Assembly: GCA_003455565.1 (NCBI GenBank)
Contig: DMQW01000048.1
Location: forward strand, 1-10,231
Length of the DNA: 10,231 nt
Reading direction: 5' to 3'
DNA from: Limisphaerales bacterium
GTDB lineage: Bacteria > Verrucomicrobiota > Verrucomicrobiia > Limisphaerales > UBA11358
A model generated the notes under the pieces. It did no database searches. It saw only the letters and a program-made list of their open reading frames with translations, and was not told the DNA's origin. The position numbers and the translations under genes are program-made. This document shows, piece after piece, positions 1 through 7,267 of this stretch. How positions within the stretch are numbered: position 1 is the first letter of the stretch; each line of letters begins with the position of its first letter.

Positions 1-251
1 ATTAAATCAGCGCTTCCCTAGAGGGCGTCAAGATTGTGGTTTTGATTGGCAGAAACTACTGCGAAGAACACCCACACAGAGCAATGGGCTGAACATCCTC
101 AAAGGGAAACCGCAGAATCGGATGAATTAAGGTTGGTTTTCTGTCCTAATTCAAGAGCGTCACGCTATTATCTTATTGTTCCAACTCAAAAGTCGGCTGC
201 CCGAATTGTGGCTTTGACCCGATTTGCAATACAACATTGACTGCTAAAATC
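1..251. other. Upstream non-coding region with no convincing gene
   Basis: The first 251 bases precede the first real gene. A frame open from the left edge (base 2) to a TAA at 128-130 gives about 42 residues I do not recognise; it could be the tail of an upstream gene or chance. A TTG-initiated 64-codon frame at 46-240 has no recognisable motif and runs through the putative promoter, so I do not call it. The supported content is the promoter-like motif at 130-169. The remaining leader of about 80 bases before the ATG at 252 shows no clear Shine-Dalgarno sequence or riboswitch-like fold that I can see. Confidence 0.6.
130..169 (+). promoter_or_regulatory. Putative ECF-type promoter, copy 1, before the glycoside operon
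   Basis: AGGTTG at 130-135 is followed by GTTTT, then CTGTCCTAAT at 141-150, 13 unconserved bases, and GCTATT at 164-169. Copy 2 lies at 4962-5002 with the same 13-base interval. TGTCCT to GCTATT is 16 bases, a normal -35/-10 spacing, so transcription would begin near base 176 and leave a leader of about 75 bases before the ATG at 252. The shared boxes and spacing are seen directly. That they form a promoter read by the sigma factor encoded at 5096 is inferred from position and spacing. Confidence 0.55.
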
Positions 252-1256
252 ATGAACAAAAAATTTAACCGCCGGGATTTTATCAAAGGCGCATCGCTCC
301 TGCCTCTGTGCGCGGCGGGCATCGGCTTGGGCACCGTTTCAGCCATGGCCATCGAACCCATCAAAAGAGCGGGCGGCTCGACCCTCAAGGTTTCCTGCAA
401 TGCCTACTCGTTCGCCAAACTGCTCAACGACCAGCTTCTGGGCCGCGGCGCAGGCATCAGCCTGTTCGACCTCGCCGAGTTTTGCGCGAAGCAAAATTTC
501 GACGGCTTTGATGTCACGGGTTATTATTTCCCCGGCTATGAGAGAAATGGTCCGGGTGTCCCCACCGACAAATACATCTTCGAACTGAAGCGGAGGGCGT
601 TCGATCTTGGTCTCGGCATCAGTGGCACGGGCGTCGGGAATAATTTCACGGTGGCGGACAAGGCGGCGCGCGCGAACGATGTGCAGCGCATCAAGAACTG
701 GGCCGAGGTTGCGGGCAAGCTGGGCGCGCCGGTGCTCCGCGTGTTTGCCGACACCCAGATGCGCGCGCAGACTTGGGAAACCGTCTCGAAGGGCGCGACG
801 CGCGACCAGGTGGAGGAATGGATTGCGGCGGACATCCGCGCGTGCGCCGACCACGCCGCGAAATTCGGCGTGATCATCGGCGTCCAAAACCACGGCGATT
901 TTCTGAAGACCGCCGACAACCTGATCAGTCTGCTCAAACGCATTGATTCGCCGTGGTGCGGGGCCATCGTGGACACCGGCTATTTCAAGGCGGCCGATCC
1001 GTATGCGGAGATGGCGAAGGCCGCGCCCTACGCGGTGAACTGGCAGATCAAACAAAGTCCGTTGGGCGTCGAATCCGAAGAGGCCAGCCCCACCGACCTG
1101 AAAAGATTGTTACGCGTCGTCCGCGCCTCCGGCTATCGTGGCTATCTTCCCATTGAGACATTGTCTCCGCGCGGCGGCGGCGGCGTTTACGATCCTTTTG
1201 TCGTCGTGCCGAAATTTCTCAAAGAACTTCGGGAAGCCATTGCCCAAACGGCGTAA
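252..1256 (+). CDS. Tat-exported sugar phosphate isomerase/epimerase-like TIM barrel protein
   Basis: This 334-residue protein has the xylose-isomerase-like TIM barrel fold (AP endonuclease 2 family), whose members isomerise, epimerise or dehydrate sugars and cyclitols. Residues 6-13, NRRDFIKG, are a twin-arginine motif followed by a hydrophobic stretch ending near AMA (31-33), so the folded protein is probably exported. An in-frame TTG at 237 would add five residues; I chose ATG 252 because it puts the Arg pair at the usual distance. Barrel landmarks are GAPVLRVFADTQ (158-169), VQNHGDF (211-217), IVDTGYF (239-245), NWQIKQ (263-268) and the final IETL (301-304). D241 and E302 match family metal ligands, whereas Q212 and Q265 appear where Glu and His are classical. 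It is first in a four-gene unit with a DUF1080 protein, pointing to 3-keto-glycoside or related sugar chemistry. The exact reaction is unknown. Confidence 0.85.
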   Translation: MNKKFNRRDFIKGASLLPLCAAGIGLGTVSAMAIEPIKRAGGSTLKVSCNAYSFAKLLNDQLLGRGAGISLFDLAEFCAKQNFDGFDVTGYYFPGYERNGPGVPTDKYIFELKRRAFDLGLGISGTGVGNNFTVADKAARANDVQRIKNWAEVAGKLGAPVLRVFADTQMRAQTWETVSKGATRDQVEEWIAADIRACADHAAKFGVIIGVQNHGDFLKTADNLISLLKRIDSPWCGAIVDTGYFKAADPYAEMAKAAPYAVNWQIKQSPLGVESEEASPTDLKRLLRVVRASGYRGYLPIETLSPRGGGGVYDPFVVVPKFLKELREAIAQTA

Positions 1257-1270
1257 CATTTTTGTTCGCC

Positions 1271-2485
1271 ATGAAACATTCGCTGCCACGTCTGATTTTG
1301 ACGGCGTCGCTTCTATTTGTTTGCGCGCCGCTGTTTGCCCAGAAGGGAGTTGATCTCGAAAGCGAATTGCCGCCGGACGCACACCACTTGAAAATCGGCG
1401 ATGCTGCGCCGGATTTTTCCTTGAAAGGTGTGGACGGAAAAATTTACACGCTGGCCGATTTCAAAGACGCGCCGGTGTTGATGGTGATTTTTCTGTCGGA
1501 CCACTGCCCGTATTCACACGCGGTGGAAACGCGGCTGCTGCCGCTCGTCGCCGAAATGAAATCGCGCGGCCTGGGCGTGGTGGCGATCTGTCCGAACAAT
1601 CCCGAGGCCATGGCCATCGGCGAACTCGGTTACACCAAATACGGCGACAGCTACGACGAGATGAAGCTCTACGCGAAAGAACAAGGCTTCACGTTTCCCT
1701 ATCTTTACGACGGCGACACGCAAACCACGGCGAAGGCTTACGGCTGCCTCTGCACGCCGCACGTTTTTCTTTTCGACCGCGACCGCAAGCTGCGTTACAT
1801 GGGTCGCTTCGACGATTCGCGTTTTGCCGAAACCAACACGGTTCACTCGACCGACGCGCGCAATGCGGTTGAAGAAATGCTCGCCGGAAAACCGGTGACG
1901 ACGGCTGTGACCAAGCCGTTTGGCTGCTCCACCAAATGGATCGAGAACAAAGTCCAACTGATTCAAGTTAATGAAAAGATGTATGGCGCGCCGGTGGTGT
2001 TGGAATCCATTGACGCCGCGAACGTCGCCGCCTTGGTTCGCAACAACACAAAAAAATTGCGGCTCATCAACGTCTGGGCAACCTGGTGCGTGCCGTGCGT
2101 TCAGGAATTTCCCGGCATCGTTTCCATTTCCCACCGCTTCGCCAACCGCGACTTCGAGGTCATCACCATCAGCGTGGACGACCCGAAGGACGAGGCGAAG
2201 GTAAAGCAATTTTTGGACAAACACCACGCCACCGTTCCAAACCGCGTGCAGCGCTCGCTCAAAGCAGAAGGCCGGCGCACCAACAATTATCTTTTCACCG
2301 GCGCAAGTCTCGACGCTTTAATGCAGGCGCTTGATCCCGCATCGCCCGGCCCGGTGCCTTACACGATTCTCGTCGCGCCTGGCGGAAAAATCATTTATCG
2401 CCACGCCAATCAAATTGATGCCGCCGGCCTTTCGGCAAAAATTGTGGATCAACTCGGGGCTTATTACAGCCCGTCAAAAAATTGA
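1271..2485 (+). CDS. Exported redoxin with two thioredoxin-fold domains
   Basis: This 404-residue protein starts at ATG 1271; a TTG at 1262 would add three residues before a normal signal peptide, so ATG is preferred. The signal peptide is residues 1-23, with likely cleavage after LFA. Domain 1 (about 40-185) is an AhpC/TSA-like redoxin with GDAAPDFSLKGVDGK (43-57), a single-cysteine CPYS active site (79-82), and a CLC pair just before the cis-Pro loop TPH (159-164). Domain 2 (about 260-395) is TlpA-like, with WATWCVPC carrying a complete CxxC (C273, C276) and VPYTILVAPGGKIIYR (362-377) as the cis-Pro region. The likely role is thiol-disulfide or peroxide chemistry outside the cytoplasm. It lies 14 bases after the TIM barrel gene and overlaps the transporter gene by four bases, so it is co-transcribed. 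Its link to sugar metabolism is not clear; it may keep exported partner enzymes reduced. Confidence 0.85.
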   Translation: MKHSLPRLILTASLLFVCAPLFAQKGVDLESELPPDAHHLKIGDAAPDFSLKGVDGKIYTLADFKDAPVLMVIFLSDHCPYSHAVETRLLPLVAEMKSRGLGVVAICPNNPEAMAIGELGYTKYGDSYDEMKLYAKEQGFTFPYLYDGDTQTTAKAYGCLCTPHVFLFDRDRKLRYMGRFDDSRFAETNTVHSTDARNAVEEMLAGKPVTTAVTKPFGCSTKWIENKVQLIQVNEKMYGAPVVLESIDAANVAALVRNNTKKLRLINVWATWCVPCVQEFPGIVSISHRFANRDFEVITISVDDPKDEAKVKQFLDKHHATVPNRVQRSLKAEGRRTNNYLFTGASLDALMQALDPASPGPVPYTILVAPGGKIIYRHANQIDAAGLSAKIVDQLGAYYSPSKN

Positions 2486-3831
2486 GTTCAACCATCTCCA
2501 ATCCGCAGCCGTGGTGGCGTTCCTTCAACCGCAATCACTGGCTTGTCTTTGCGGTGGCCTCGCTCGCGTGGCTCTTTGACTGCCTCGACCAGCAGGTTTT
2601 CAATCTTGCGCGCGACGGTGCGGTTGAAGACCTCCTTGGCGACAAGGCCAAGGCCATTGAGTTTGCGCCTTACACAACATCTTTTTTTCTGATCGGCTGG
2701 GCCATTGGCGGACTGATTTTTGGCTCGCTCGGGGATCGCTTCGGTCGCGCCAGAATGCTCGCCGTGACGATGATGATTTATTCCATCTGCACCGGATTGA
2801 GCGCCTTCGTCACGAGTTTTTCCAGCTTCTGTGCCTGTCTTTTTTTGACCGGACTCGGTGTCGGCGGCGTCTTTGGGTTATCCGTGGCGCTGGTCGCCGA
2901 TTCAGTTCCAGATCACACGCGCGCGCCCGCGCTCGGATTGCTGCAATCGCTTTCGAGTTGGGGCAACATCACGGCCGGACTCATCGGCATGGGCATCGGA
3001 CTGCTCGCCACCCAGCATCTTTTGCCATTCAGTTTAAAGGCTTGGCAGGCAATGTTTCTCGTCGGCGCGGTGCCGGCTTTTCTTTGCGTGTTCCTTTTTC
3101 GGAAACTTAAAGAACCGGAAAAATGGGTTCGCGCGAAAGCTGAAGGCGACAAGAAGGGCGTCAAATTTGGTTCTTACGTCGTGCTGCTCAAGCATCCCAC
3201 TTGGTCCAAGCACGCGTGGCTCGGACTGATTCTTTGCAGTGCGGGCATCATCGGACTCTGGGGCATCGGAAATTTTCACCCGAAAATCGTCCGCGCCATC
3301 ATTGAAACCCATCTCGCCGCCGACCACCTGACTCGGGACGCCCTTGCCAGTAAAAAAGCCTACTGGTCTTCGCTCGGATTGCTGCTGCAAAACATCGGCG
3401 GATTTTTCGGAATGTTGTCGCTCGCCAAATTCGCGCAAGTCAAAGGCCGTCGCCCGGCGTTCGCGCTGGCGCTGTTGCTGTCCTTTCTTTCCACGCAACT
3501 GGTGTTCCGCTATCTCCGCGAAGTGAGCCAGATTTATTGGATGATTCCCATCATGGGCTTCGGCCAATACTCCGTCTTCGGCGTTTACGCGATTTATCTG
3601 CCGGAACTTTTCCCCACGAACCTGCGCAGCACGGGCATCAGTTTCTGTTACAACTTTGGGCGTTTCATCGCCGCGTCCGCCCCTTTCACCATCGGACAAA
3701 TCACCCGCAGGCTCGGCGGCAACATCGAAGGCTTCCGCATAGCTGGCATGTGGGTCAGCCTAGTGTTGCTGATCGGCATCCTAGTCCTGCCGTTCCTGCC
3801 GGAAACCAAAGACAAACCATTGCCGGAATAA
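2482..3831 (+). CDS. MFS transporter, sugar-porter-like, TTG start
   Basis: This 449-residue inner-membrane protein belongs to the major facilitator superfamily, with about 12 hydrophobic segments. The loop after TM2 carries motif A, GSLGDRFGRARML (81-93); a weaker copy, LAKFAQVKGRRPA, follows TM8 (314-326). PELFPTNLRSTG (374-385) and the C-terminal PETKDKP (440-446) resemble the sugar porter and aromatic acid/MHS-type families. The central cytoplasmic loop (about 208-240) is charged, as is usual. The start is TTG 2482, overlapping the preceding TGA as TTGA; the next in-frame candidates fall inside TM1, so TTG is the best start and implies translational coupling. Its place between exported sugar enzymes suggests import of a released mono- or oligosaccharide, but the substrate cannot be read from the sequence. 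Confidence 0.88.
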   Translation: MSSTISNPQPWWRSFNRNHWLVFAVASLAWLFDCLDQQVFNLARDGAVEDLLGDKAKAIEFAPYTTSFFLIGWAIGGLIFGSLGDRFGRARMLAVTMMIYSICTGLSAFVTSFSSFCACLFLTGLGVGGVFGLSVALVADSVPDHTRAPALGLLQSLSSWGNITAGLIGMGIGLLATQHLLPFSLKAWQAMFLVGAVPAFLCVFLFRKLKEPEKWVRAKAEGDKKGVKFGSYVVLLKHPTWSKHAWLGLILCSAGIIGLWGIGNFHPKIVRAIIETHLAADHLTRDALASKKAYWSSLGLLLQNIGGFFGMLSLAKFAQVKGRRPAFALALLLSFLSTQLVFRYLREVSQIYWMIPIMGFGQYSVFGVYAIYLPELFPTNLRSTGISFCYNFGRFIAASAPFTIGQITRRLGGNIEGFRIAGMWVSLVLLIGILVLPFLPETKDKPLPE

Positions 3832-3855
3832 AAACAAAATCTCCAAACACATATC

Positions 3856-4881
3856 ATGAAAAAAACAAAACTCATCGTATTGCTTTGCATCGTCACGTTC
3901 CCGCTGCTCGGCGCGGACACGCCGCAAGCCGCACCACAAACCGCGCCGCCAAACAACGGCAGAAAAGTCGAGAAGCCGCCGAATTTTATTCCAACCAAAG
4001 CCGACCCGTTGATGGGCGACTGGCAGGGCAAAGGCGGAATTGTCGCGCAGGTTTTCCCCACGCCCGGCGGGAAATATCAGGCGAACTTGCTGTCGGCCTT
4101 CGATACGGAAAGCAATCTTGTCGCCGTTTTGCAAGGCGCGGCGGCCGATGGCGCGATCACGTTCAGCGGTGATGGCTGGACGGGCGCGATCAAGGATTCA
4201 CATTTCACCGAAAGCAAAGGCGACAAAAAATTTGATCTGCAACACATCGTTCGCGTTTCGCCAACGGAAGGAGCCAAGCCGCCGGAAGGCGCGGTTGTTC
4301 TGTTCGACGAGAAAAATCTCGACGCGTGGGCAAAGAAAAATGGAAAAAACTGGCTGACCGAAGACGGCCCGACGAAATGGAAATTGGTGGACGGCAGCGC
4401 GATGGAAGTCGTGCCGGACACTGACTGCATCATCACGCACAAAAAATTTGGCGACTGCCATGTCCACCTCGAATTTCGCACGCTCGGTTTGCCCAGCAAC
4501 AGCGGTGTTTTTCTGGAAGACCGTTACGAAGCGAACATCAACGAAACCTACGGTCGTCTGGACGGCACACCCAACGGTGGGTTCGACAACTGCACGGACA
4601 AAGTCGAGCCGCGCATCCGCCCGTGTTTCCCGCCGCTCGCGTGGCAGACTTTTGACATTGATTTTACCGCGCCGACATTTGATGCCAGCGGCAAAAAAAC
4701 CGCGAGCGCCCGCGCGACTGTTTTGTTCAACGGCGTGAAAATTTACGATAAGCAGGAACTGGATTTGCAACACGGCGCGGCAGCCCGGCTGGGTGAAGCG
4801 CCGACCGGCCCGCTGATGTTGCAGGAACATGGGATGCCGGTTCAGTTCCGGAACATCTGGCTGGTGGAAAAGAGCCGATGA
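3856..4881 (+). CDS. Exported DUF1080 (3-keto-disaccharide hydrolase family) protein
   Basis: This 341-residue protein has a signal peptide (1-20, likely cleaved after LLGA) and a Pro/Ala-rich linker. An N-terminal beta-rich region (about 52-133, starting GDWQGKG) is followed by a DUF1080 domain (about 146-338, Pfam 3keto-disac_hyd). Family landmarks are visible: VVLFDEKNLDAW (147-158), HLEFR (204-208), NSGVFL (215-220), YEANINE (224-230, where YE.QI.D is more usual), W263, FNG (291-293), and the closing GPLMLQEHG..VQFRNIWL (318-336). Family members act on 3-keto-glycosides by hydrolysis or beta-elimination, outside the cytoplasm. It is last in the TIM barrel/redoxin/MFS unit, 24 bases after the transporter and 22 bases before a strong hairpin. 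The N-terminal region is not part of the minimal domain and may bind substrate. Confidence 0.88.
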   Translation: MKKTKLIVLLCIVTFPLLGADTPQAAPQTAPPNNGRKVEKPPNFIPTKADPLMGDWQGKGGIVAQVFPTPGGKYQANLLSAFDTESNLVAVLQGAAADGAITFSGDGWTGAIKDSHFTESKGDKKFDLQHIVRVSPTEGAKPPEGAVVLFDEKNLDAWAKKNGKNWLTEDGPTKWKLVDGSAMEVVPDTDCIITHKKFGDCHVHLEFRTLGLPSNSGVFLEDRYEANINETYGRLDGTPNGGFDNCTDKVEPRIRPCFPPLAWQTFDIDFTAPTFDASGKKTASARATVLFNGVKIYDKQELDLQHGAAARLGEAPTGPLMLQEHGMPVQFRNIWLVEKSR

Positions 4882-4903
4882 AAACACGGAACCGTTTTTA
4901 CCA

Positions 4904-4947
4904 CCGGCAGGAACGTCGGTGAAAAATCACGTTCGTGCCGGCGTTTT
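4904..4947 (+). terminator. Rho-independent terminator after the DUF1080 gene
   Basis: Bases 4904-4916 pair with 4929-4941 over 13 positions with one G-G mismatch (4910/4935) and a 12-base A-rich loop. The stem is followed by CG and TTTT at 4944-4947. It begins 22 bases past the stop codon. A weaker ACGG/CCGT hairpin with five Ts at 4886-4899 precedes it and may help. The hairpin sits between the last gene of the first unit and the promoter-like motif at 4962, separating the two transcription units. Confidence 0.75.
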
Positions 4948-4961
4948 ACAATTCCAGCCAG

Positions 4962-5002
4962 AGGTTGTTTTTACTGTCCTAATCACAGGTTTCAGTGCTA
5001 TT
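4962..5002 (+). promoter_or_regulatory. Putative ECF-type promoter, copy 2, before the sigma factor gene
   Basis: AGGTTG at 4962-4967 is followed by TTTTTA, CTGTCCTAAT at 4974-4983, 13 bases, and GCTATT at 4997-5002. It matches copy 1 at 130-169 in both boxes and in the interval between them; only the T-rich stretch differs by one base in length. Transcription would start near 5009, about 85 bases before the preferred sigma factor start. Because it directly precedes an ECF sigma gene, autoregulation is the natural inference, as is common for ECF factors. Nothing in the sequence alone proves which sigma factor reads it. Confidence 0.6.
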
Positions 5003-5095
5003 TACCCTAGTGACACTATAAATTAATTAATTGCGGATAAACTATTGTCAGAGCGGGTGAACTGGCCGATGGTTAAATTCCTCGCAATCGAAACA

Positions 5096-5638
5096 ATGGA
5101 TTCTGAAACACATAAAGAAACCGAGCAGCGCAAGCAACTGATGGCGTTGATGACGCGGCATCAGCGGCAGATTTTTTGTTACATCTACGCACAGGTGCCG
5201 GATCGTTACGACGCGGAAGACTTGTTGCAGGAAGCCAGCCTGGTGATTTGCGAAAAGTTTGACGACTTCGAGGAAGGAACTGATTTTGTCGCGTGGGCCT
5301 GCCAGATCGCCTACTGGCGCATCCGTTATTCCCGCCAGAAATTCGCGCGGTGCAAAGTGGTGTTTGACGAGGAAGTGCTCAATTCCGTCGCCCACACCAC
5401 GAGTGAAATGGCGGACGAACTGGATGACCGGCACGAAGCGCTGGCACGTTGTCTCAAAAAGTTGCCAGCGCGCGACCGCGAACTGGTGCTGACGCGCTAT
5501 GAACCGGGCAGCGGCGTGGAAGAAGCTGCGCAACGTTCCGGTCGTTCGCTGCCAGCCGCCTACAAGGCGCTGGGACGAATCCGCAAACTGCTGATGGATT
5601 GTGTCACCCATCAGACGACCTCGGAGGGTGCGTCATGA
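5096..5638 (+). CDS. ECF sigma factor, Rhodopirellula/Verrucomicrobium family
   Basis: This 180-residue protein from ATG 5096 is an extracytoplasmic-function-type sigma-70 factor that directs RNA polymerase to a specific promoter set. Region 2 spans about 18-85, with YDAEDLLQEASLVICEKFDDF (38-58) and TDFVAWACQIAYWRIRYSRQK (62-82), the family's hallmark segment. Region 4 spans about 118-170, with LPARDRELVLTRYE (123-136) and a helix-turn-helix around VEEAAQRSGRSLPAAYKALGR (141-161). In-frame starts also exist at TTG 5045 and ATG 5069; 5096 gives the family's usual short N-terminus, but no ribosome binding site decides the matter. It overlaps the FecR-LamG gene by four bases (ATGA), the standard arrangement for a sigma/anti-sigma pair. 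It probably controls its own operon through the motif at 4962-5002 and perhaps the upstream operon through the copy at 130-169. Confidence 0.9.
   Translation: MDSETHKETEQRKQLMALMTRHQRQIFCYIYAQVPDRYDAEDLLQEASLVICEKFDDFEEGTDFVAWACQIAYWRIRYSRQKFARCKVVFDEEVLNSVAHTTSEMADELDDRHEALARCLKKLPARDRELVLTRYEPGSGVEEAAQRSGRSLPAAYKALGRIRKLLMDCVTHQTTSEGAS
5623..5628 (+). promoter_or_regulatory. Strong Shine-Dalgarno site for the FecR-LamG gene
   Basis: GGAGGG lies six bases before ATG 5635, inside the end of the sigma factor gene. It fixes the FecR-LamG start at 5635 rather than at the in-frame TTG at 5599. It is the only clear Shine-Dalgarno sequence I can find in front of any gene in the window. Confidence 0.8.
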
Positions 5639-7257
5639 ATGATCTTACCGACAAGGAAATCCTCGCGCTCCATGCGCTGTGCAACGCGGTCATTGATGGA
5701 ATCATCACTGAAACGCAAAAAGCGCAATTGTCACGCTGGCTGGTCACTTCAAGAAAGGCGCGGCAATACTACATTCGAACGCTGGGGCTTTCGGCGAGCC
5801 TTTACAGTTACGCCAGCGAGATGCAGACGGAGGCTCCCGATGCGTTCGCTCCCCGGCCCCCAATAAATATTATTCCCGTTCTGTTCCGGTGGCTGGCTCC
5901 GCTGGCAGCCGCAGCGGCAATCGCGTTGGTGTCTTGGATTGAATGGCCGAAGCAAACTACAATTTCCGCCGTAGTAGCTCCGACTGATGAATTCGTTGCC
6001 CAATTGACCGGCTCGAAAGAATGTCAATGGGCGAGTGGAACTGCCTTGCTGCCGGGCGCGCGACTGCACAAAGGACAACCGCTTGAATTAACTCATGGCT
6101 TTGCGGAAGTTACTTTCGATTCCGGCGCGCGCGTGGTTTTGGAAGGGCCGGCATTGCTCGAAGTGAACTCGGCGTGGGATGCCATTTTGAAACACGGCAC
6201 GCTCAAGGCCAATGTGCCGCCGGAGGCGATTGGCTTCAGCGTCTCCGACCAGACGGTCAACGTGGTTGACCTCGGCACGGAGTTCACGATGATTGCTGAT
6301 GCCAGCGGCGCGACCGACTTGCTGGTTTTGAAAGGCGCGGTTGAGGCCAGCCCTCAAAATTCCGCCAATCCACAGACCATTCTCCTTCATCAAAACGAGG
6401 CGCGGCGTTTCGCCGCTTCCGGCGTCTCGGACGTGCATGACAGCGAAAAGAAATTCGCGCGTTACACCCAATCCGTGCCGCTCGATCATTTCACACCGCC
6501 GACGGATTATATGCACTGGTCGTTCGATGAAACCGATGGGGGTATTTTCAAGGCGGACGCCTCCGGCACACCGTTTGACGCGGCTGACTTGCGGCTGGAA
6601 AATATTTCTCCATCGGAGTTTGCGGCGGCGCATGGCGCTGGTCATTGGGGACACGCGCTGCAATTTGACGGGCGGATGTTTGCCAAGGCCGCGTTTTCTG
6701 ACATTTCCGAAAACATGCCGCACACGGTTGTTTTTTGGGTGAAAGTTCCGAAAGACGCAAATCTCTCCAATGCCTATGCGATGGTCGCGTGGGGCATGAA
6801 CAGTAAAAATTTTGGCTCGCATCCGATTCACATCGGCTGGAATCGGAATCCGAATGAAGGAACGGTCGGCGTTTTGCGGACGGATTACGGCGGCGGATTT
6901 GCGGTCGGGGCAACGTCGTTGCGCGACGGGCTCTGGCATCACATCAGTGTCGTTTTGATTCCGGGCGCAGACGCAAAAAGTTTTGTGGAAGTGAGGCAAT
7001 ATGTGGACGGGCGGTTTGAAGGTGAAGGCAAACCTTCGCCGCCGGGCAGTGACATTTTTACAAAGTTGAGCAGCGCCACGAGTGGCACCATCTGGCTCGG
7101 TTGCCGTCTGGGCATCAACGACGTGCGGCAGGAACGTTTTCGCGGCGAGATGGACGAACTGTTCATCGCCGACCGCGCGCTTGAGCCGCTGGAGATCGTG
7201 CAATTGATGAAGGACAACCGACTGCCGCAACCCGAACTCGCGGCGGTGAAAAAATAA
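5635..7257 (+). CDS. Membrane FecR-LamG protein, candidate anti-sigma factor and glycan sensor
   Basis: This 540-residue protein probably spans the inner membrane once. Residues 1-82 form a helical cytoplasmic part (NDLTDKEILALHALCNAVIDG and following) suited to binding the sigma factor. A hydrophobic segment at about 83-102 is followed by a FecR-like beta domain (about 115-260), with GARLHKGQPLELTHGFAEVTF (141-161) and VNVVDLGTEFTM (208-219). A LamG/concanavalin-like domain (about 293-525) has MHWSFDE (293-299), ALQFDG (341-346), VVFWVK (365-370), GLWHHISVVL (432-441) and FRGEMDELFIADRAL (502-516). Proteins of this layout commonly follow ECF sigma genes in Planctomycetota and Verrucomicrobiota. 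By analogy with FecR they transmit an outside signal to the sigma factor. The LamG domain makes a carbohydrate or surface ligand plausible. No protease site or partner receptor is visible in the window. Confidence 0.85.
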   Translation: MNDLTDKEILALHALCNAVIDGIITETQKAQLSRWLVTSRKARQYYIRTLGLSASLYSYASEMQTEAPDAFAPRPPINIIPVLFRWLAPLAAAAAIALVSWIEWPKQTTISAVVAPTDEFVAQLTGSKECQWASGTALLPGARLHKGQPLELTHGFAEVTFDSGARVVLEGPALLEVNSAWDAILKHGTLKANVPPEAIGFSVSDQTVNVVDLGTEFTMIADASGATDLLVLKGAVEASPQNSANPQTILLHQNEARRFAASGVSDVHDSEKKFARYTQSVPLDHFTPPTDYMHWSFDETDGGIFKADASGTPFDAADLRLENISPSEFAAAHGAGHWGHALQFDGRMFAKAAFSDISENMPHTVVFWVKVPKDANLSNAYAMVAWGMNSKNFGSHPIHIGWNRNPNEGTVGVLRTDYGGGFAVGATSLRDGLWHHISVVLIPGADAKSFVEVRQYVDGRFEGEGKPSPPGSDIFTKLSSATSGTIWLGCRLGINDVRQERFRGEMDELFIADRALEPLEIVQLMKDNRLPQPELAAVKK

Positions 7258-7267
7258 AATTCAGAAA

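Noticed and set aside
46..240. 64-codon TTG-initiated frame on the + strand
   Set aside because: It has no recognisable motif, overlaps the putative promoter at 130-169, and ends just before the Tat-exported protein.
339..1055. 238-codon frame on the - strand opposite the TIM barrel gene
   Set aside because: It is an Arg/Val/Ala-rich antisense shadow without motifs; the + strand frame is clearly the gene.
3537..4172. 211-codon + strand frame spanning the MFS/DUF1080 junction
   Set aside because: It is Arg/His-rich, has no membrane segments or motifs, and conflicts with two well-supported genes in other frames.
5010..5020. GTGACACTATA, matching 11 bases of the phage SP6 promoter
   Set aside because: The bases on either side do not fit the rest of the SP6 consensus, there is no phage gene nearby, and the flanks read as ordinary chromosome, so it is most likely chance.
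5017..5023. TATAAAT as a housekeeping -10 box before the sigma factor gene
   Set aside because: No acceptable -35 box lies 16-18 bases upstream, and the AT-rich stretch ATTAATTAATT can explain it.
6088..7230. 380-codon frame on the - strand opposite the FecR-LamG gene
   Set aside because: It is rich in Arg and His without domain features, as expected for the antisense of a GC-rich gene, and the + strand frame has clear domains.
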